A stretch of 64,000 nt of DNA, from the NCBI GenBank assembly GCA_030426385.1, contig JAUHYI010000010.1, positions 1 to 64,000 on the forward strand. Direction: 5' to 3'. The notes below the pieces were generated by a model. It did not search any database and had not been told where the DNA came from. It saw nothing but the letters and a program-made list of their open reading frames with translations. The stretch is from Phycisphaerae bacterium (lineage in GTDB: Bacteria; Planctomycetota; Phycisphaerae; Phycisphaerales; Phycisphaeraceae). Positions 9,168 through 19,700 of this stretch are shown one piece after another. Position 1 is the first letter of the stretch; each line of letters begins with the position of its first letter. Made by a program: the position numbers and the translations under genes.

Positions 9168-10226
9168 ATGATGCGACAAATCCCCCGCTTTATCGTTCTC
9201 ATCGCCACCACCCCCCTCTTCGCCCTGGCGATCAGCCTGATCCCAACCAATTCGGCAGGCGCCGCCCCCCACCCCCCGCACATTTCCCCCGCATCCCCCA
9301 CATCCTCCAACACCTCGGATGCTGTGGACCGGGATTTGATTCAGGGACTTTGGGTCTGGCACTACGAGGCATACAGCACGCCAGAGGCTCGCGAGAAATT
9401 ACTGAGCTTCTGCCAGCGCCATGGGTACAACCGCATCCTGCTTCAGGTTCACCTTAACCCCGACACGTCGTCGCTCCGGGTGCGCAACCCCGAAGCACTG
9501 ACCACGCTCATCGCAGACAGCGCACATCGCGGCATCGTGGTGGAAGCGCTCGACGGCGCCAAGGACATGGCCATGCGCAAAAACCAACCGCGCACGCTGG
9601 CCATACTCGACGCCGTTCTCAAGTTCAATCGCACGCTTCCCAAACACGCCCGGCTGGCAGGCATCCACTACGACATCGAACCCTACATCATGGAACAGTG
9701 GAAGCAAGGCGGCCCAACGCGACACATCATCATGAGGGATCTGCTTGAATTTTATACCGAGGTCAAACGCCGTCTGGCCGAGGACGCCAACGGCCTGACG
9801 CTCGCGGCAGACATTCCGTTCTGGTACGACAATAAAGTGGAGCCCGATGACCATTGCATGATCGAATACAACGGCCAAACCAAAAACATCCAGCAACACA
9901 TCCAGGACATCTGCGACTACGTCGGCATCATGTCTTACCGACGGCACGCGACCGGCCCCAATAGCGTGACCAACGTGATCGAAAACGAACTGGCATACGC
10001 ACAACAGATTGGAAAATTTATCACCCCTGCCCTGGAAACGATTAAGCTCGATGAATCGCCCACCATTTCATTTTATGGTTTGCCTGCCAGCCAATACGAA
10101 GCCACGCGCCAAACGGTAATCGAACTGTTGCAAAACCATCCCGGCTTTGGCGGCATATTGACCCACTCCTATCGCGGAGTGAGTCAGTTATTTGAAACAG
10201 CCAACCAGAACGACGACAGCCACTGA
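9168..10226 (+). CDS. Secreted TIM-barrel glycosidase-like protein
   Basis: About 352 residues from the ATG at 9168 (the next codon, 9171, is also ATG). An upstream frame to 8949 is rejected because it runs through the AT-rich promoter DNA. A signal peptide (RQIPRFIVLIATTPLFALAISL) is followed by a Pro/Ser-rich linker and a barrel-like domain: LIQGLWVWHYEAY, GYNRILLQVHLN, IVVEALDG, LAGIHYDIEPY, LTLAADIPFWYD, DYVGIMSYRR. Strand-ending acidic residues in IHYDIEPY are candidates for catalysis. The order of motifs fits GH10/GH18-like extracellular barrels, but I do not recognise a defined family. Confidence 0.7.
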   Translation: MMRQIPRFIVLIATTPLFALAISLIPTNSAGAAPHPPHISPASPTSSNTSDAVDRDLIQGLWVWHYEAYSTPEAREKLLSFCQRHGYNRILLQVHLNPDTSSLRVRNPEALTTLIADSAHRGIVVEALDGAKDMAMRKNQPRTLAILDAVLKFNRTLPKHARLAGIHYDIEPYIMEQWKQGGPTRHIIMRDLLEFYTEVKRRLAEDANGLTLAADIPFWYDNKVEPDDHCMIEYNGQTKNIQQHIQDICDYVGIMSYRRHATGPNSVTNVIENELAYAQQIGKFITPALETIKLDESPTISFYGLPASQYEATRQTVIELLQNHPGFGGILTHSYRGVSQLFETANQNDDSH

Positions 10227-10418
10227 CCACTCCAGACGCGACACTTTAACTCTCATCAACATCACAACGACGCGACATACCATTGACCGCACTCGCTCAT
10301 AACATGCCTATCCTATGGATTCTCAAGCTTTTCTATGGAGCAGGCCGGGAATCAAACAACAAATAATGCACGCCTTTTTTGTCTGCTATTGCGTTTGTTT
10401 TGACCAAACCCCGACGGG

Positions 10419-11249
10419 TTACAGGTTTTGTTTTTCGATGAGCCGACGAAGTGCGTCGCCAAAGTGCGTGGCACTCCATAACGATCGGTTGCGCTCGCTG
10501 GCATCAGGGGCTGACGGATCAATGTCGGCGAAAATAAAATCTTCGCGATGCAGCCGACTGCGGGTCAGAATTTGACCTGATGGCTCGATCAGGTAGCTGT
10601 CACCATAACCGATGCCGTCGATGGAGATGCCCTTTGGGGGACTGAGATTGACGTTATTTCCCCGCAAGAAATACACATTATTTTCAACCGCCCGAGCAGT
10701 GTGGTCAGCGCGAACCGTTTGAAAATGGTTGATCAATCCTGGCGGTGCGATGTAATTGTAATGGGGTGAAAAAATCACCCTGGCACCCTTGAGCGCCAGG
10801 ATGCGCGACGGTTCGATATAACCACCATCCGAACAGATCACGATACCGAAGGTTAAATCGTCGTGTTGAAACACCGGCCATTCTCGTCCTTGCTGATTGA
10901 ATGATTCGTACGCGGAGCATTTGCGATAACGACCAAGCAATTTACCGCCGCGCGCCACGAAACTGGTGATGTACAGATCATCGCGATCGATTTCGGACAG
11001 TCCCACGATGATGGTTTGATCGAAATGCCTGGTTTTTTCCAGGACATTTTGAATTTCAGGACCATCCATCGCCAATGCGATTGCCCGTGTGCGCCCGGCG
11101 TTATCGCTGTAACCAGTCAGACAACATTCAGGAAAACAGACAACCTGAACGCGGTCGGCGACGGCACGTTCAAGCCCGGTGATGACCTGGTTGGTGTTGT
11201 GATCGAATTCGTCTACACGACATTCACATTGAAAGTGTCCGATTCGCAT
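10419..11249 (-). CDS. Carbon-nitrogen hydrolase (nitrilase superfamily)
   Basis: A 276-residue enzyme. I chose ATG at 11249 because TTGGAG lies about 9 bases before it and the protein then opens with the typical first strand MRIGHFQCE. The Glu-Lys-Cys triad is complete: E41 in CFPECCLTGY, K110 in YRKCSAYE, C139 in IVICSDGGY. Nitrilase-superfamily members hydrolyse amides or nitriles (amidase, carbamoylase, deaminated glutathione amidase). No signal peptide. Divergent from an esterase-like gene about 100 bases away; a shared promoter region is likely. Substrate unknown. Confidence 0.9.
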   Translation of the reverse strand: MRIGHFQCECRVDEFDHNTNQVITGLERAVADRVQVVCFPECCLTGYSDNAGRTRAIALAMDGPEIQNVLEKTRHFDQTIIVGLSEIDRDDLYITSFVARGGKLLGRYRKCSAYESFNQQGREWPVFQHDDLTFGIVICSDGGYIEPSRILALKGARVIFSPHYNYIAPPGLINHFQTVRADHTARAVENNVYFLRGNNVNLSPPKGISIDGIGYGDSYLIEPSGQILTRSRLHREDFIFADIDPSAPDASERNRSLWSATHFGDALRRLIEKQNL

Positions 11250-11353
11250 GAAAGCTTGCTCCAAAATATTTTGCGTGTACCATACGCGCATCATGTGGTG
11301 AGTAATGTTTGCTCATGACAAGTATGAAGTTTTATTTTTTTCGAGAAAACCCC

Positions 11354-12508
11354 ATGAATCTTGGACGTCCCGCATTGAGTGACTATGGAACGTTGCAGGA
11401 TACATTTGCACAAATGCATCGTGCGCTTCCGAGGGATTTGAATTTTGAACGATGGCAACAGGCTAACCCGCAAGGCGCATTCGACCAGTGGCGTCACGAA
11501 GCGACGTCGTGTCTGCGCGAGCGACTGAGCTTGTTGCCCGCTGAAACGCCGTTGAATTGCGAAGTGATCGAGCGTGTTGAGACGCCGGATTTTATTCGTG
11601 AGCGTATTGTGTTTAACACCACGCCATGGTTTCGTGTGCCCGGTTATTTTTATACGCCGCGCAACGTGGCGTTGCCGGCACCGGCGCTGGTGGTGTTTCA
11701 CGAATGGGGCGGGCCGATGATATTCGGTGCTGATCGCATCTGTGGCGATCCGATTCACGACAGTATTGTTGAACACCGTGATATTTATTCGTCGGGGCGA
11801 GCCTTGTCGGACTGGTATGCGTCTCAGGGTTATTGCGTGATTACGATTGATGCATTTCATTTCGGATCGCGCGTGCCACTGGGACTGGGCAAGGTTCCCG
11901 AATCGTACGACCTGTCGACGATGGACACCAAAGCGGTCTGGGAATTGAGTCGCCAGGTACACGACTTCGTCTACACCAGTTTGCGCCAGCTTGCATGGGC
12001 AGGGACGACCTGGGCGGGCGTTAATCTGCAGGACGACGCACGCTGCATCGACTATCTTTTGTCGCGGCCCGAGGTCGATCCGACTCGTATCGGTTGCACG
12101 GGACTTAGTGGCGGTGGTTGGCGAACCAATGTTCTGGCCGCGATGGATGATCGCATTGCCGCTGCAGCCAGTGTGGGATGGATGACCACCAATGAAACCC
12201 AGTTTGCGTATAACCTGGCTGGCGCGGTTGGATCGTTCAACGTGTTGCCGGGTGTCTGGAATCGCATGGATGTGCCGGATTTGATTGCGATGGCAGCACC
12301 CAAACCGTACATGGTGGTCAGTTGTAGCGAAGACATGCTGTTTCCGCCTGCCGGTCAACGCGATGCGGCGCGACAGATTGCTATGGCTTATGACTGCGCT
12401 GGCGCTGCGGATCATTTCATTGATTACGCACCGGCCAAACCGCACTGCTATGACAGTGAAATCCAGGAACGCGCGTTGTCCTTTTTTGATCAGCATTTCA
12501 AGCCTTAG
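11354..12508 (+). CDS. Alpha/beta hydrolase, acetyl-xylan-esterase-like
   Basis: About 384 residues from the ATG at 11354 (upstream in-frame ATGs at 11309 and 11324 are possible). The nucleophile elbow is GLSGGGW with Ser near residue 252; the acid is probably in CSEDMLFPP and the base in KPHCYD. VVFHEWGGP provides the oxyanion-hole strand. The large dienelactone-hydrolase/AXE-type fold and the location among carbohydrate genes suggest removal of acyl groups from a polysaccharide, though it has no signal peptide. Its 3' end overlaps the convergent next gene by 11 bases. Confidence 0.82.
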   Translation: MNLGRPALSDYGTLQDTFAQMHRALPRDLNFERWQQANPQGAFDQWRHEATSCLRERLSLLPAETPLNCEVIERVETPDFIRERIVFNTTPWFRVPGYFYTPRNVALPAPALVVFHEWGGPMIFGADRICGDPIHDSIVEHRDIYSSGRALSDWYASQGYCVITIDAFHFGSRVPLGLGKVPESYDLSTMDTKAVWELSRQVHDFVYTSLRQLAWAGTTWAGVNLQDDARCIDYLLSRPEVDPTRIGCTGLSGGGWRTNVLAAMDDRIAAAASVGWMTTNETQFAYNLAGAVGSFNVLPGVWNRMDVPDLIAMAAPKPYMVVSCSEDMLFPPAGQRDAARQIAMAYDCAGAADHFIDYAPAKPHCYDSEIQERALSFFDQHFKP

Positions 12509-14861
12509 TATGCCGTAGTTTTTCATACATCTGTATGTAGCGTGGGTTGAGGACGGTATCGTTTGATTCATAAGTACACAGGCCGTCGTAGCCCGCATCA
12601 ATGACGCGACGAACGCGTTGTTCAAGCGCCGACTTGGATAAGTGTGGCACGATGGCGCGGATCAGCGGCACATGGCGTTGCACATGTTTGCGCCAAGTAC
12701 GTGAGCCCCACCATATCGACGCGTCATCATGGCGAGCACTGGGACTCATGGCGACCACCTGGTCACATAGTTTTTCATCGAGCCAGACATCCAGATCGAT
12801 GCCATCGAACAGGCAGTGATTCGGGCGCAGCCACAACGCGATTTTGATATGTCCCAGATCAGCCTGACGCAGTGCTGTTCGTAATTCACGTCCGAAACGT
12901 GTGAGGTATTGAGCGCGGAATTGCCACCACTGATCGTACTCGTCCTGGTTAGCACGTTGCGGTATTGATTTAGAATGCGTGGGATCCGAAAATTGACGAT
13001 CGCGCGGTGGATCAATGCCAAAACGCTTGCGATACGCACGCTGCATGATCGGGTGATATTGCACGATAGGCGGCGTGCGCAGAAAACCCAGACAGATACC
13101 ATCAAGCCCGTAGCGACAGGCCTCAACCAGGATGTCGATTTTATGTTGGCGTACTGCATTGAATGCCAGACATAGTTGTGCTGAATTATCGCCGCGTTCG
13201 TTTTGTTGATGATAGCGCGGATTGTTTTTGTAAAAGTCGCTGACCACATTGCCAGCGTAGCTGTTGAATCGCATCCAACCCCACAAACTGACGCCGTAGC
13301 GCTTGGCCGCATCGACAGCGGTTTGCAATACGTCGATCTGCTGCAGTGCTCGGCCATAGGCTTTGGATCGTGGACTAAACACGCCGTGAACTTTTGCCGA
13401 CGGGTAGCGCATGGTGTTGACCCCTGAGGGGTAATCACTGCACTGACCATCGATGCGCCAAAAGCATTGACGCAAGTGTTGTTGCGCATGTGCCCAGATG
13501 CTGGCCGCGAACACGCTGGGATCAGGATTGCGTGCATCCATGATGATGCTCAGATCGGGAATGTCAGCCAGACCCGACAAGGCCAACGCCGGTTTGTTCG
13601 CATCGCGTTGGTGCCACTGTTTAATCTGGCGCGGGGTGAGTGGGACCAGGCGCAGGTAATCGAGCGTGCTGGGGCGATGCAGATCAGGGAAGCGTCCGAT
13701 CTGTAATGTTTTGTCGGTCAGATCGATCACCCCGAAATCGAGTTCATGGGCACGATGGCGACCGCTCAGCGCGAGATCAAAGGTCGGACTAACAGGACTG
13801 ATGCGCGCCCCATCGGTCAGTCGATAGCGTGTTTCCGGATCGCCTGAAACCTTGAGGGTCGCGCCTGCCGAATCGCCGACGCCGAGGTAAACATGATGCG
13901 GTCCATCGGCGGCAGGTTGAATGGTAATCGCCGGTGGTGCGACGCCCGTTGATGCAAACAAGGCTTTGCCCTGCGATGCCCAGGGCATGGTGGCGAGCGT
14001 CCATGTATTGCGGTTTTCTGCGGGTCCTATGGCCGATTTTTCGGCTGATTCGTGAAGAGCGATGACGCGTCCACGGCGAACACGCGGCGGAGATCCTGCT
14101 GGTTTTTTGCAGGCGACGGTAACGGGTTGATCCAGCTCGGCAGCATCAACCAACGAGACATGCTGCTTGCGTGACCATGGGCCGATTTCAAATGAGGCGC
14201 GATAGGCTGTCGATCGTGCGGTATCAAGCGGTGATCGATCTTGATCGACATTGGTGGTGTAGTTAAGCGAAGTATGAGGCGCGATATCGAACCCGCGTTC
14301 GAGAATATTGAACCGGGCCATGTCCCGCTTGGAACGCGTAACAATCCATAACCCGTCACGATGACCCTGGCGAGAAAACACGCGCCAACACGGCAGTTCC
14401 TGACCTGCGGCCAACTCCAAACCGTCGTCGTACAAATCGCGCTCGTCCTCGAATACATTGTTGAACGAATCGTCGAACGCAATGCGCGGCAACGCGACAT
14501 GCTTGAGCTTTCCGGGCACGCTGCGGCTGCGCACGGTCATGTCAACGCGTAATGTTGGTGATGATTCCGGCAGCGTCCAAACAGCTGTCAGACGCAGGTG
14601 TTGGCTGGTCGCTTGCATCACGACACGATTTGTTTCGTGGTGGACTGATACATTTTCGATCGCCACGCACTGCAAATCGGGATCGGGTTGCACGCCGAGG
14701 CCGGTGAACATTTGATCGTTAAGATTGAAATAAGAGAATTGGCAAAAACGAATCAGCGATTGCTTGCTGCGCGGTTTTGACAGGTGCGTTAGTAAACCCG
14801 TGGCCGCGCTGAATCGAGCGGTAAGATAGCGATTTGAAAGCGTAATAGGGTCGACAGGCAT
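12498..14861 (-). CDS. Glycosidase-like protein with C-terminal TIM-barrel-like domain
   Basis: About 787 residues from the ATG at 14861 (MPVDPITLSNRYLTARF); the frame extends to 14963 but that would overlap the upstream gene. The N-terminal 300 residues look like a beta-sandwich super-domain (LRLTAVWTLPESSPTLRVDM, VALPRIAFDD), as found before catalytic barrels in several glycosidases. From about 470 to the end there is a barrel-like pattern: VDAAKRYGVSLWGWMRF, GLDGICLGFLRTPP, IKIALWLRPNHCLFDGIDLD, VIDAGYDGLCTYESND. No signal peptide. It probably forms an operon with the GH32-like gene 37 bases upstream. Family not recognised. Confidence 0.7.
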   Translation of the reverse strand: MPVDPITLSNRYLTARFSAATGLLTHLSKPRSKQSLIRFCQFSYFNLNDQMFTGLGVQPDPDLQCVAIENVSVHHETNRVVMQATSQHLRLTAVWTLPESSPTLRVDMTVRSRSVPGKLKHVALPRIAFDDSFNNVFEDERDLYDDGLELAAGQELPCWRVFSRQGHRDGLWIVTRSKRDMARFNILERGFDIAPHTSLNYTTNVDQDRSPLDTARSTAYRASFEIGPWSRKQHVSLVDAAELDQPVTVACKKPAGSPPRVRRGRVIALHESAEKSAIGPAENRNTWTLATMPWASQGKALFASTGVAPPAITIQPAADGPHHVYLGVGDSAGATLKVSGDPETRYRLTDGARISPVSPTFDLALSGRHRAHELDFGVIDLTDKTLQIGRFPDLHRPSTLDYLRLVPLTPRQIKQWHQRDANKPALALSGLADIPDLSIIMDARNPDPSVFAASIWAHAQQHLRQCFWRIDGQCSDYPSGVNTMRYPSAKVHGVFSPRSKAYGRALQQIDVLQTAVDAAKRYGVSLWGWMRFNSYAGNVVSDFYKNNPRYHQQNERGDNSAQLCLAFNAVRQHKIDILVEACRYGLDGICLGFLRTPPIVQYHPIMQRAYRKRFGIDPPRDRQFSDPTHSKSIPQRANQDEYDQWWQFRAQYLTRFGRELRTALRQADLGHIKIALWLRPNHCLFDGIDLDVWLDEKLCDQVVAMSPSARHDDASIWWGSRTWRKHVQRHVPLIRAIVPHLSKSALEQRVRRVIDAGYDGLCTYESNDTVLNPRYIQMYEKLRHTKA

Positions 14862-14898
14862 GCGATATTTTTCGTGGGTGAGTGTGAAGGGATGTGAT

Positions 14899-16359
14899 TC
14901 AAGTAAGCCAATTGGTTTGCGGTTCACGTAACGGCGTGATGGCGATATCGCGCAACATGGCACAACCGTCCTCGACCAACAAACCGACGCGACCAGCGCG
15001 ACGCGGCAAAGTCAGGTCTGCCAGGGCGAGGCGATGGTTGACATTGAATTCGATATTCGGACCGTAGGCGATCAGACGCAGGTGGTAGGTGTCATGGGAT
15101 TGAGGCGTCATATGAAACGACTGGATCACGCTGCGCCCACGCCAATAGGAACCGGGACCATGCAACGGATTGTGAATCATTTTGACCAGTTCGCAGGTTG
15201 ATCGTCCTGGCACACAAGCGGCGAATATGCCGCAATCACCATCGTTGTCGGTGCGTATGGCTAATCCGAATTCGCGTGCTGGGTTTTGCGGATCAAGTTG
15301 CACCGTGGCATTGATTTCAAAATCCTGCCACGGTTCGGCGGTTAACCACAGGCCGGTACCGGGCGATGCATCGGCATGCAGAACATCGCCTTGCCAGGCC
15401 CAGTCACCGATGGTGTGGCCGACAGAGGTTTGGGCATTGACGACGCACGTTGGGCCCGCGTGATGTTCGCACCAGTCAAAACTTTCAAGCGTGATCGAGC
15501 CGTCATCATGGGCATTGACCAATTTAGGACTGGCCAGTACCGCAAAATTGGCGTGACGACTGGGCCAATCACGATGCCCACGATTCCAATGAAACAAATA
15601 GGTTTTGCCACGCCAAACGCAGGGACGCAATGACAGGTTGTTACCTGGCGTCAGCGAATCGTCAAACGGTCGGCGATACGGTCCGTCGATCTGATCAGCC
15701 ACGCGATAGGTCGCGCGGTTGTGCCCGCCGTGGATGGCGACCATGTAGAACCGGTTATTCATTTCAAAAACCGACGGACACTCATAGTCGTAGGCATTGC
15801 GTGGTGTGGCCGGTGGCGGTTGGACCTGCCAGTGATAACCATCGTCACTGGTGAAATAGCCAGCACATCCCCGACGGTTGATGGTGCCGTGATTTTCACG
15901 GGCACACACGAAAGCGTGGAACTTGCCGTTGTGTTCGATCACATGCGGATCGCGCCAATCGATGCGCAGATTGCCATGCTGTTGCGCTTCGTACCAGCGA
16001 GCGTCGGGCTTGACCACGGGGTTATGATCGACCTTGGTCCAGACCATGCCGTCGGGACTGGTCGCCAGCCCGATGACCTGCACCATACCCTGCTGCTGAT
16101 TGGCGGTGTAGAGCATGAACCATTTGTGGTCGCGAATAAAAACGCCCATGGTCCAGATCTGGTCGTCATCGAATTCGCCGGGGTCGCCGGTGCGTAGCGC
16201 GGTGAGCAGGCGTTTCCAATTCAATCCATCTTCGGAAACCAGATGCCCTACCGCGTCGTGACTGGGTAACTCGAGATAGAACAGGTGCAGTCGGCCCTGA
16301 TATTCGAGGACATCAAAATCACCCAGTTCGTTGCTATTGATAGTGGGAAGAAAATACAT
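14899..16359 (-). CDS. GH32-like five-bladed propeller glycosidase
   Basis: A 486-residue protein. Residues 1-300 carry propeller repeats of the GH32/GH43/GH68 type: GDFDVLEYQGRLHLFYLE, WRDPHVIEHNGKFHAF (RDP at 136-138) and YECPSVFEMNNRFYMV (ECP at 193-195). In GH32 the RDP Asp stabilises the transition state and the Glu of EC is acid/base; the nucleophile would be an Asp near residue 14-16. From about 310 a C-terminal beta-sandwich follows (LTAEPWQDFEINATVQLD). GH32 enzymes act on fructosides, but this lacks the canonical WMNDP, so specificity may differ. No signal peptide; same-strand partner of the following glycosidase-like gene. Confidence 0.78.
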   Translation of the reverse strand: MYFLPTINSNELGDFDVLEYQGRLHLFYLELPSHDAVGHLVSEDGLNWKRLLTALRTGDPGEFDDDQIWTMGVFIRDHKWFMLYTANQQQGMVQVIGLATSPDGMVWTKVDHNPVVKPDARWYEAQQHGNLRIDWRDPHVIEHNGKFHAFVCARENHGTINRRGCAGYFTSDDGYHWQVQPPPATPRNAYDYECPSVFEMNNRFYMVAIHGGHNRATYRVADQIDGPYRRPFDDSLTPGNNLSLRPCVWRGKTYLFHWNRGHRDWPSRHANFAVLASPKLVNAHDDGSITLESFDWCEHHAGPTCVVNAQTSVGHTIGDWAWQGDVLHADASPGTGLWLTAEPWQDFEINATVQLDPQNPAREFGLAIRTDNDGDCGIFAACVPGRSTCELVKMIHNPLHGPGSYWRGRSVIQSFHMTPQSHDTYHLRLIAYGPNIEFNVNHRLALADLTLPRRAGRVGLLVEDGCAMLRDIAITPLREPQTNWLT

Positions 16360-16737
16360 GATCGAATAGTCGGTGGATTCGCAGGCCGGGTGATCCCGTA
16401 ATCAAGTACGCACCAATTCCTGCTCGCCTCTTGCTCAACACGCCCTTCGGCCTTAGAAGCCGTCATGGGTATTGAAGCAAAGGATCGGTGTGCAAAAAGA
16501 AGCGACCAGCCTTATTGTGGCAATATGTATCCAGCTTGATTGTGGGTAATAAAAACACTATTTTAAGCATTTTATCAAATATCTGAGGTTTGGCAATGGC
16601 GACGATCGCAAATAGTGGTACTATGTTGCATCTTGCCTGGGCGGCCTGTTTAATAACCTCAGCCCGCCTGTTTTCACCACAAAAAGCATGCCACCTGTCC
16701 CTATGGCATGCACTACATTAGTCATGGAGCAAGTCGA
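16360..16737. promoter_or_regulatory. Divergent regulatory region with a palindromic site
   Basis: The 378-base space between the GH32-like gene (minus) and the PcRGLX-like gene (plus). An AT-rich patch lies at 16540-16585. Just before the plus-strand start, GCATGCCA at 16686-16693 and TGGCATGC at 16704-16711 form a perfect 8+8 inverted repeat with a 10-base spacer, about 27 bases upstream of the ATG. This may be an operator or an RNA hairpin in the leader. No small gene is convincing here. Confidence 0.45.
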
Positions 16738-19700
16738 ATGATCAGTAAACATGTTTGGCTCAGTCTGGCGATTGGATTGGTTTTCTTGATGGGTCAGGGT
16801 GCCAATGCGTGGGCAGCCCAATCGCTGATTGAATCAGTCACGTCTGTCGACAACGATGCGGCGGCTGGCGTTCCTGTGATCCATGCACCGTATGCGGATG
16901 AAGCGCCGCAGATCGATGGCCAACTCGATGACGCCGCCTGGCAACAGGCTGCGCCGCTCAATTTAATGACGCGGTACAGTGATCAGGCAACCCCGCGCTA
17001 TAAAACCAGTGCGCTGGTGTGCTTTGATGATGACAATCTGTACCTCAGTATGATTTGCCAGGAGCCTGCGCTTGACCATCGCGTGGACACCAGCGACGGC
17101 GTGCGCGATCAATGGGCGGGCGACGTGTTGGAAATTTTTCTTGACCCGCAGCGCACTCGAGCAGGGGCGTATCATTTTGCATTCAACAGCGCGGCCTCGC
17201 AATACGATGCAGCGCCAGGGAAAAACGCACAGTGGCAAGCTGATTGGCAAGTGGCGACCACAGATGATCAAAAAAATCAGCGATGGATGGCGGAAGTACG
17301 CATTCCATTAAATTCGATCACAAGCGATGACCGCCCTATCAAGGGCCAACTCTGGGGATTCAATCTCGGACGGGAACGGATCAACGAGCTAAGTATCACG
17401 GCCCCGGAATTATCGATATGGCGACATACCGGCTTATCGTTTCACAATGCGGATCGCTATGGCATCCTGTATTTCGGATCATCCGAGCAACGACGCAAGG
17501 ACCAGCAACAACCAGTCTTTTTGATGGATGCTCAAACCAGTCGGATCACGGAGGACCAACCCACTATTGATATGACGCTGGCGATTGATCGCGGTGAACC
17601 CTCGACCTATTCGGCGCAGGTCAAGGTGATGCAGCAAGGCCGGGAGGTGCGCACCGGTGATATCGCGCACTTGCAGGCCGAAAGCACGCAGGTCCGTTTG
17701 AATCTGGCCGGCCTGTCGGCAGGTGCATACGAAATCATCGGCGCATTACGTCGCGATGGTCAGACTGTGGCCGAGCAGACCATGTCGGTGCGCATGGCTG
17801 AGGGTTCATCGGCGACGATCGTTAATCCGCAGACCAATCCCGTGATGCCGGCGGTCGCATCACAACGTGTGCCGCTGCGCATTGATTTGCCACAGGGACT
17901 GGATCAGCAACGTCCGTCAACCAGAGCGTCACAGGGATATTCCACCACGATGCAAGGGACCGTGCCGTTCCAGCGCGGGGTGCTGCGTGATATCGCCCAT
18001 GTGCGTTTGCTCGACAAAACCGGGCAGGAACATCCGTGCCAGTTGCGTACGTTGACCACGTGGGATCAAGGCCAGTCCATCAAATGGCTCGAGGTGTTGT
18101 TTGTCGCCGATGATGCGTCGCAGGATGGTTGGCAGTTGGAATTTGGGCGCAAGGTATCACGACGACAAACAAAATCAGCCTTGCGTGTGGGCGAGAGTCA
18201 TCGAGGCATCGTCATCGATAACGGCGTGATTCATTTGCGCATCGATCGTGATACGGGCCATCTGCTATCGGAATTACGACACACAAATGGCAATCCCATT
18301 CTCACCGAACCGCTGGTGGGCCAGGTCACTGACCAACACGGCCAGATCTACACCACTGGCACACACCAACGCGCGATTGATGTCGAGGAAGACGGCCCCA
18401 TTCGTAGCGTGGCGCGCATCACCGGTTGGTATCAATCCGATAAATCCGATGGCGAACGACCGCTCAACCGGTATGTGGCTCGAGTTTATGTCTGGGCCAA
18501 TCAGCCGACGATTCGCGTGCAATACACATTTATCAACACGGGCCATGCCCAGAACTATCGCTATCGTGCGATCCGCGTCAGTTCCGCAACGGCGATCCCC
18601 GAGCACGTCACGTTTTATGCCGATACCGACTCCTACACGAACGCAGACGCGGACCATCCCGACGCCCGCGACCTTCGATTTACGGAGAATCAGCTCTCGC
18701 CGATTGTCGCGGTACAGGCCCAATCCAACACGGCGCACATAACTCCGTCCGAAGGCGAAGCGGTGACATTGCCACGGTTGGGCAACACCATGTCGTTAGG
18801 TAACGACCAGCAACAACTCATCACCTCGGTTCGTTGGCTTTGGCAACAACATCCCGCGGGTTTTGAGGTTGATAAAACGGGCCGATTCCGTATCGATCTA
18901 TGGTCGCCCCACGCGGACAAAATTTTTGACTTGCGCCAAGCCGAGTATGTGAAAAACATCGGCCCCCGGGCGTACGATTTAATGAGGCGTCAATCGGTGG
19001 GTTTCCCGCGCAAGCACGAGTTGCTCCCCGAAGACGGTGGCACGCGTCAGGCCAGCGGCATCGGGATGGGCAAAACGCATGAGTTGTATTTCACGGCCGT
19101 ACCCACCGCCGATGCTGCACCACTGGCCAGGCGATCCGCGCTGCTCGCCGATCATCCCGTGTATCTAACCGCCGAGCCTGAATCCGCCGTCGCCACCGGC
19201 GTGCGTGGCCTGGTCCATGCGGTGGATCGCCAGCGCTTTCCCCAGGTTGAGAAAATGGTCGACGACATGGTCGGCGGTTTTTACACCATGCGAAAATGGG
19301 ATCATGGGTTCGGGGATGGCTACGGCTTTTTTAATTTCGGCGACAGCCCGGGTCGTGATGCCAACTATTTCCATCGCTACTGGACGCATCTGTTTTATCT
19401 ATCCCCATCGTCGTACTGGCAGTTGTTTTTCCGAAGCAGCGATCGGGCAACCTATGAACTGGCGCTGGCCAACGCACGGCACTGTTCCGACATCGACACA
19501 GGCCATCACACGCCTGATCCGAACGGCACCCCCAAGCCCGATGCACGCGAACGTGCCGGTGGTGTCAATACCGATGATGCGGGCTTGTTTCACCATTTCG
19601 CGTCTTACCACGGCAATGGCTATACCGCCGAACCGATCCAGACCAACAATTACGGCATGTATCTATGCCTGGCCTATGAAATGACTGGCGACCGCCGTAT

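Noticed and set aside
11291-12625. 444-codon frame on the minus strand opposite the esterase-like gene
   Set aside because: The plus-strand frame has a full hydrolase signature; the antisense frame has no motifs and is unusually rich in Arg, His and Thr.
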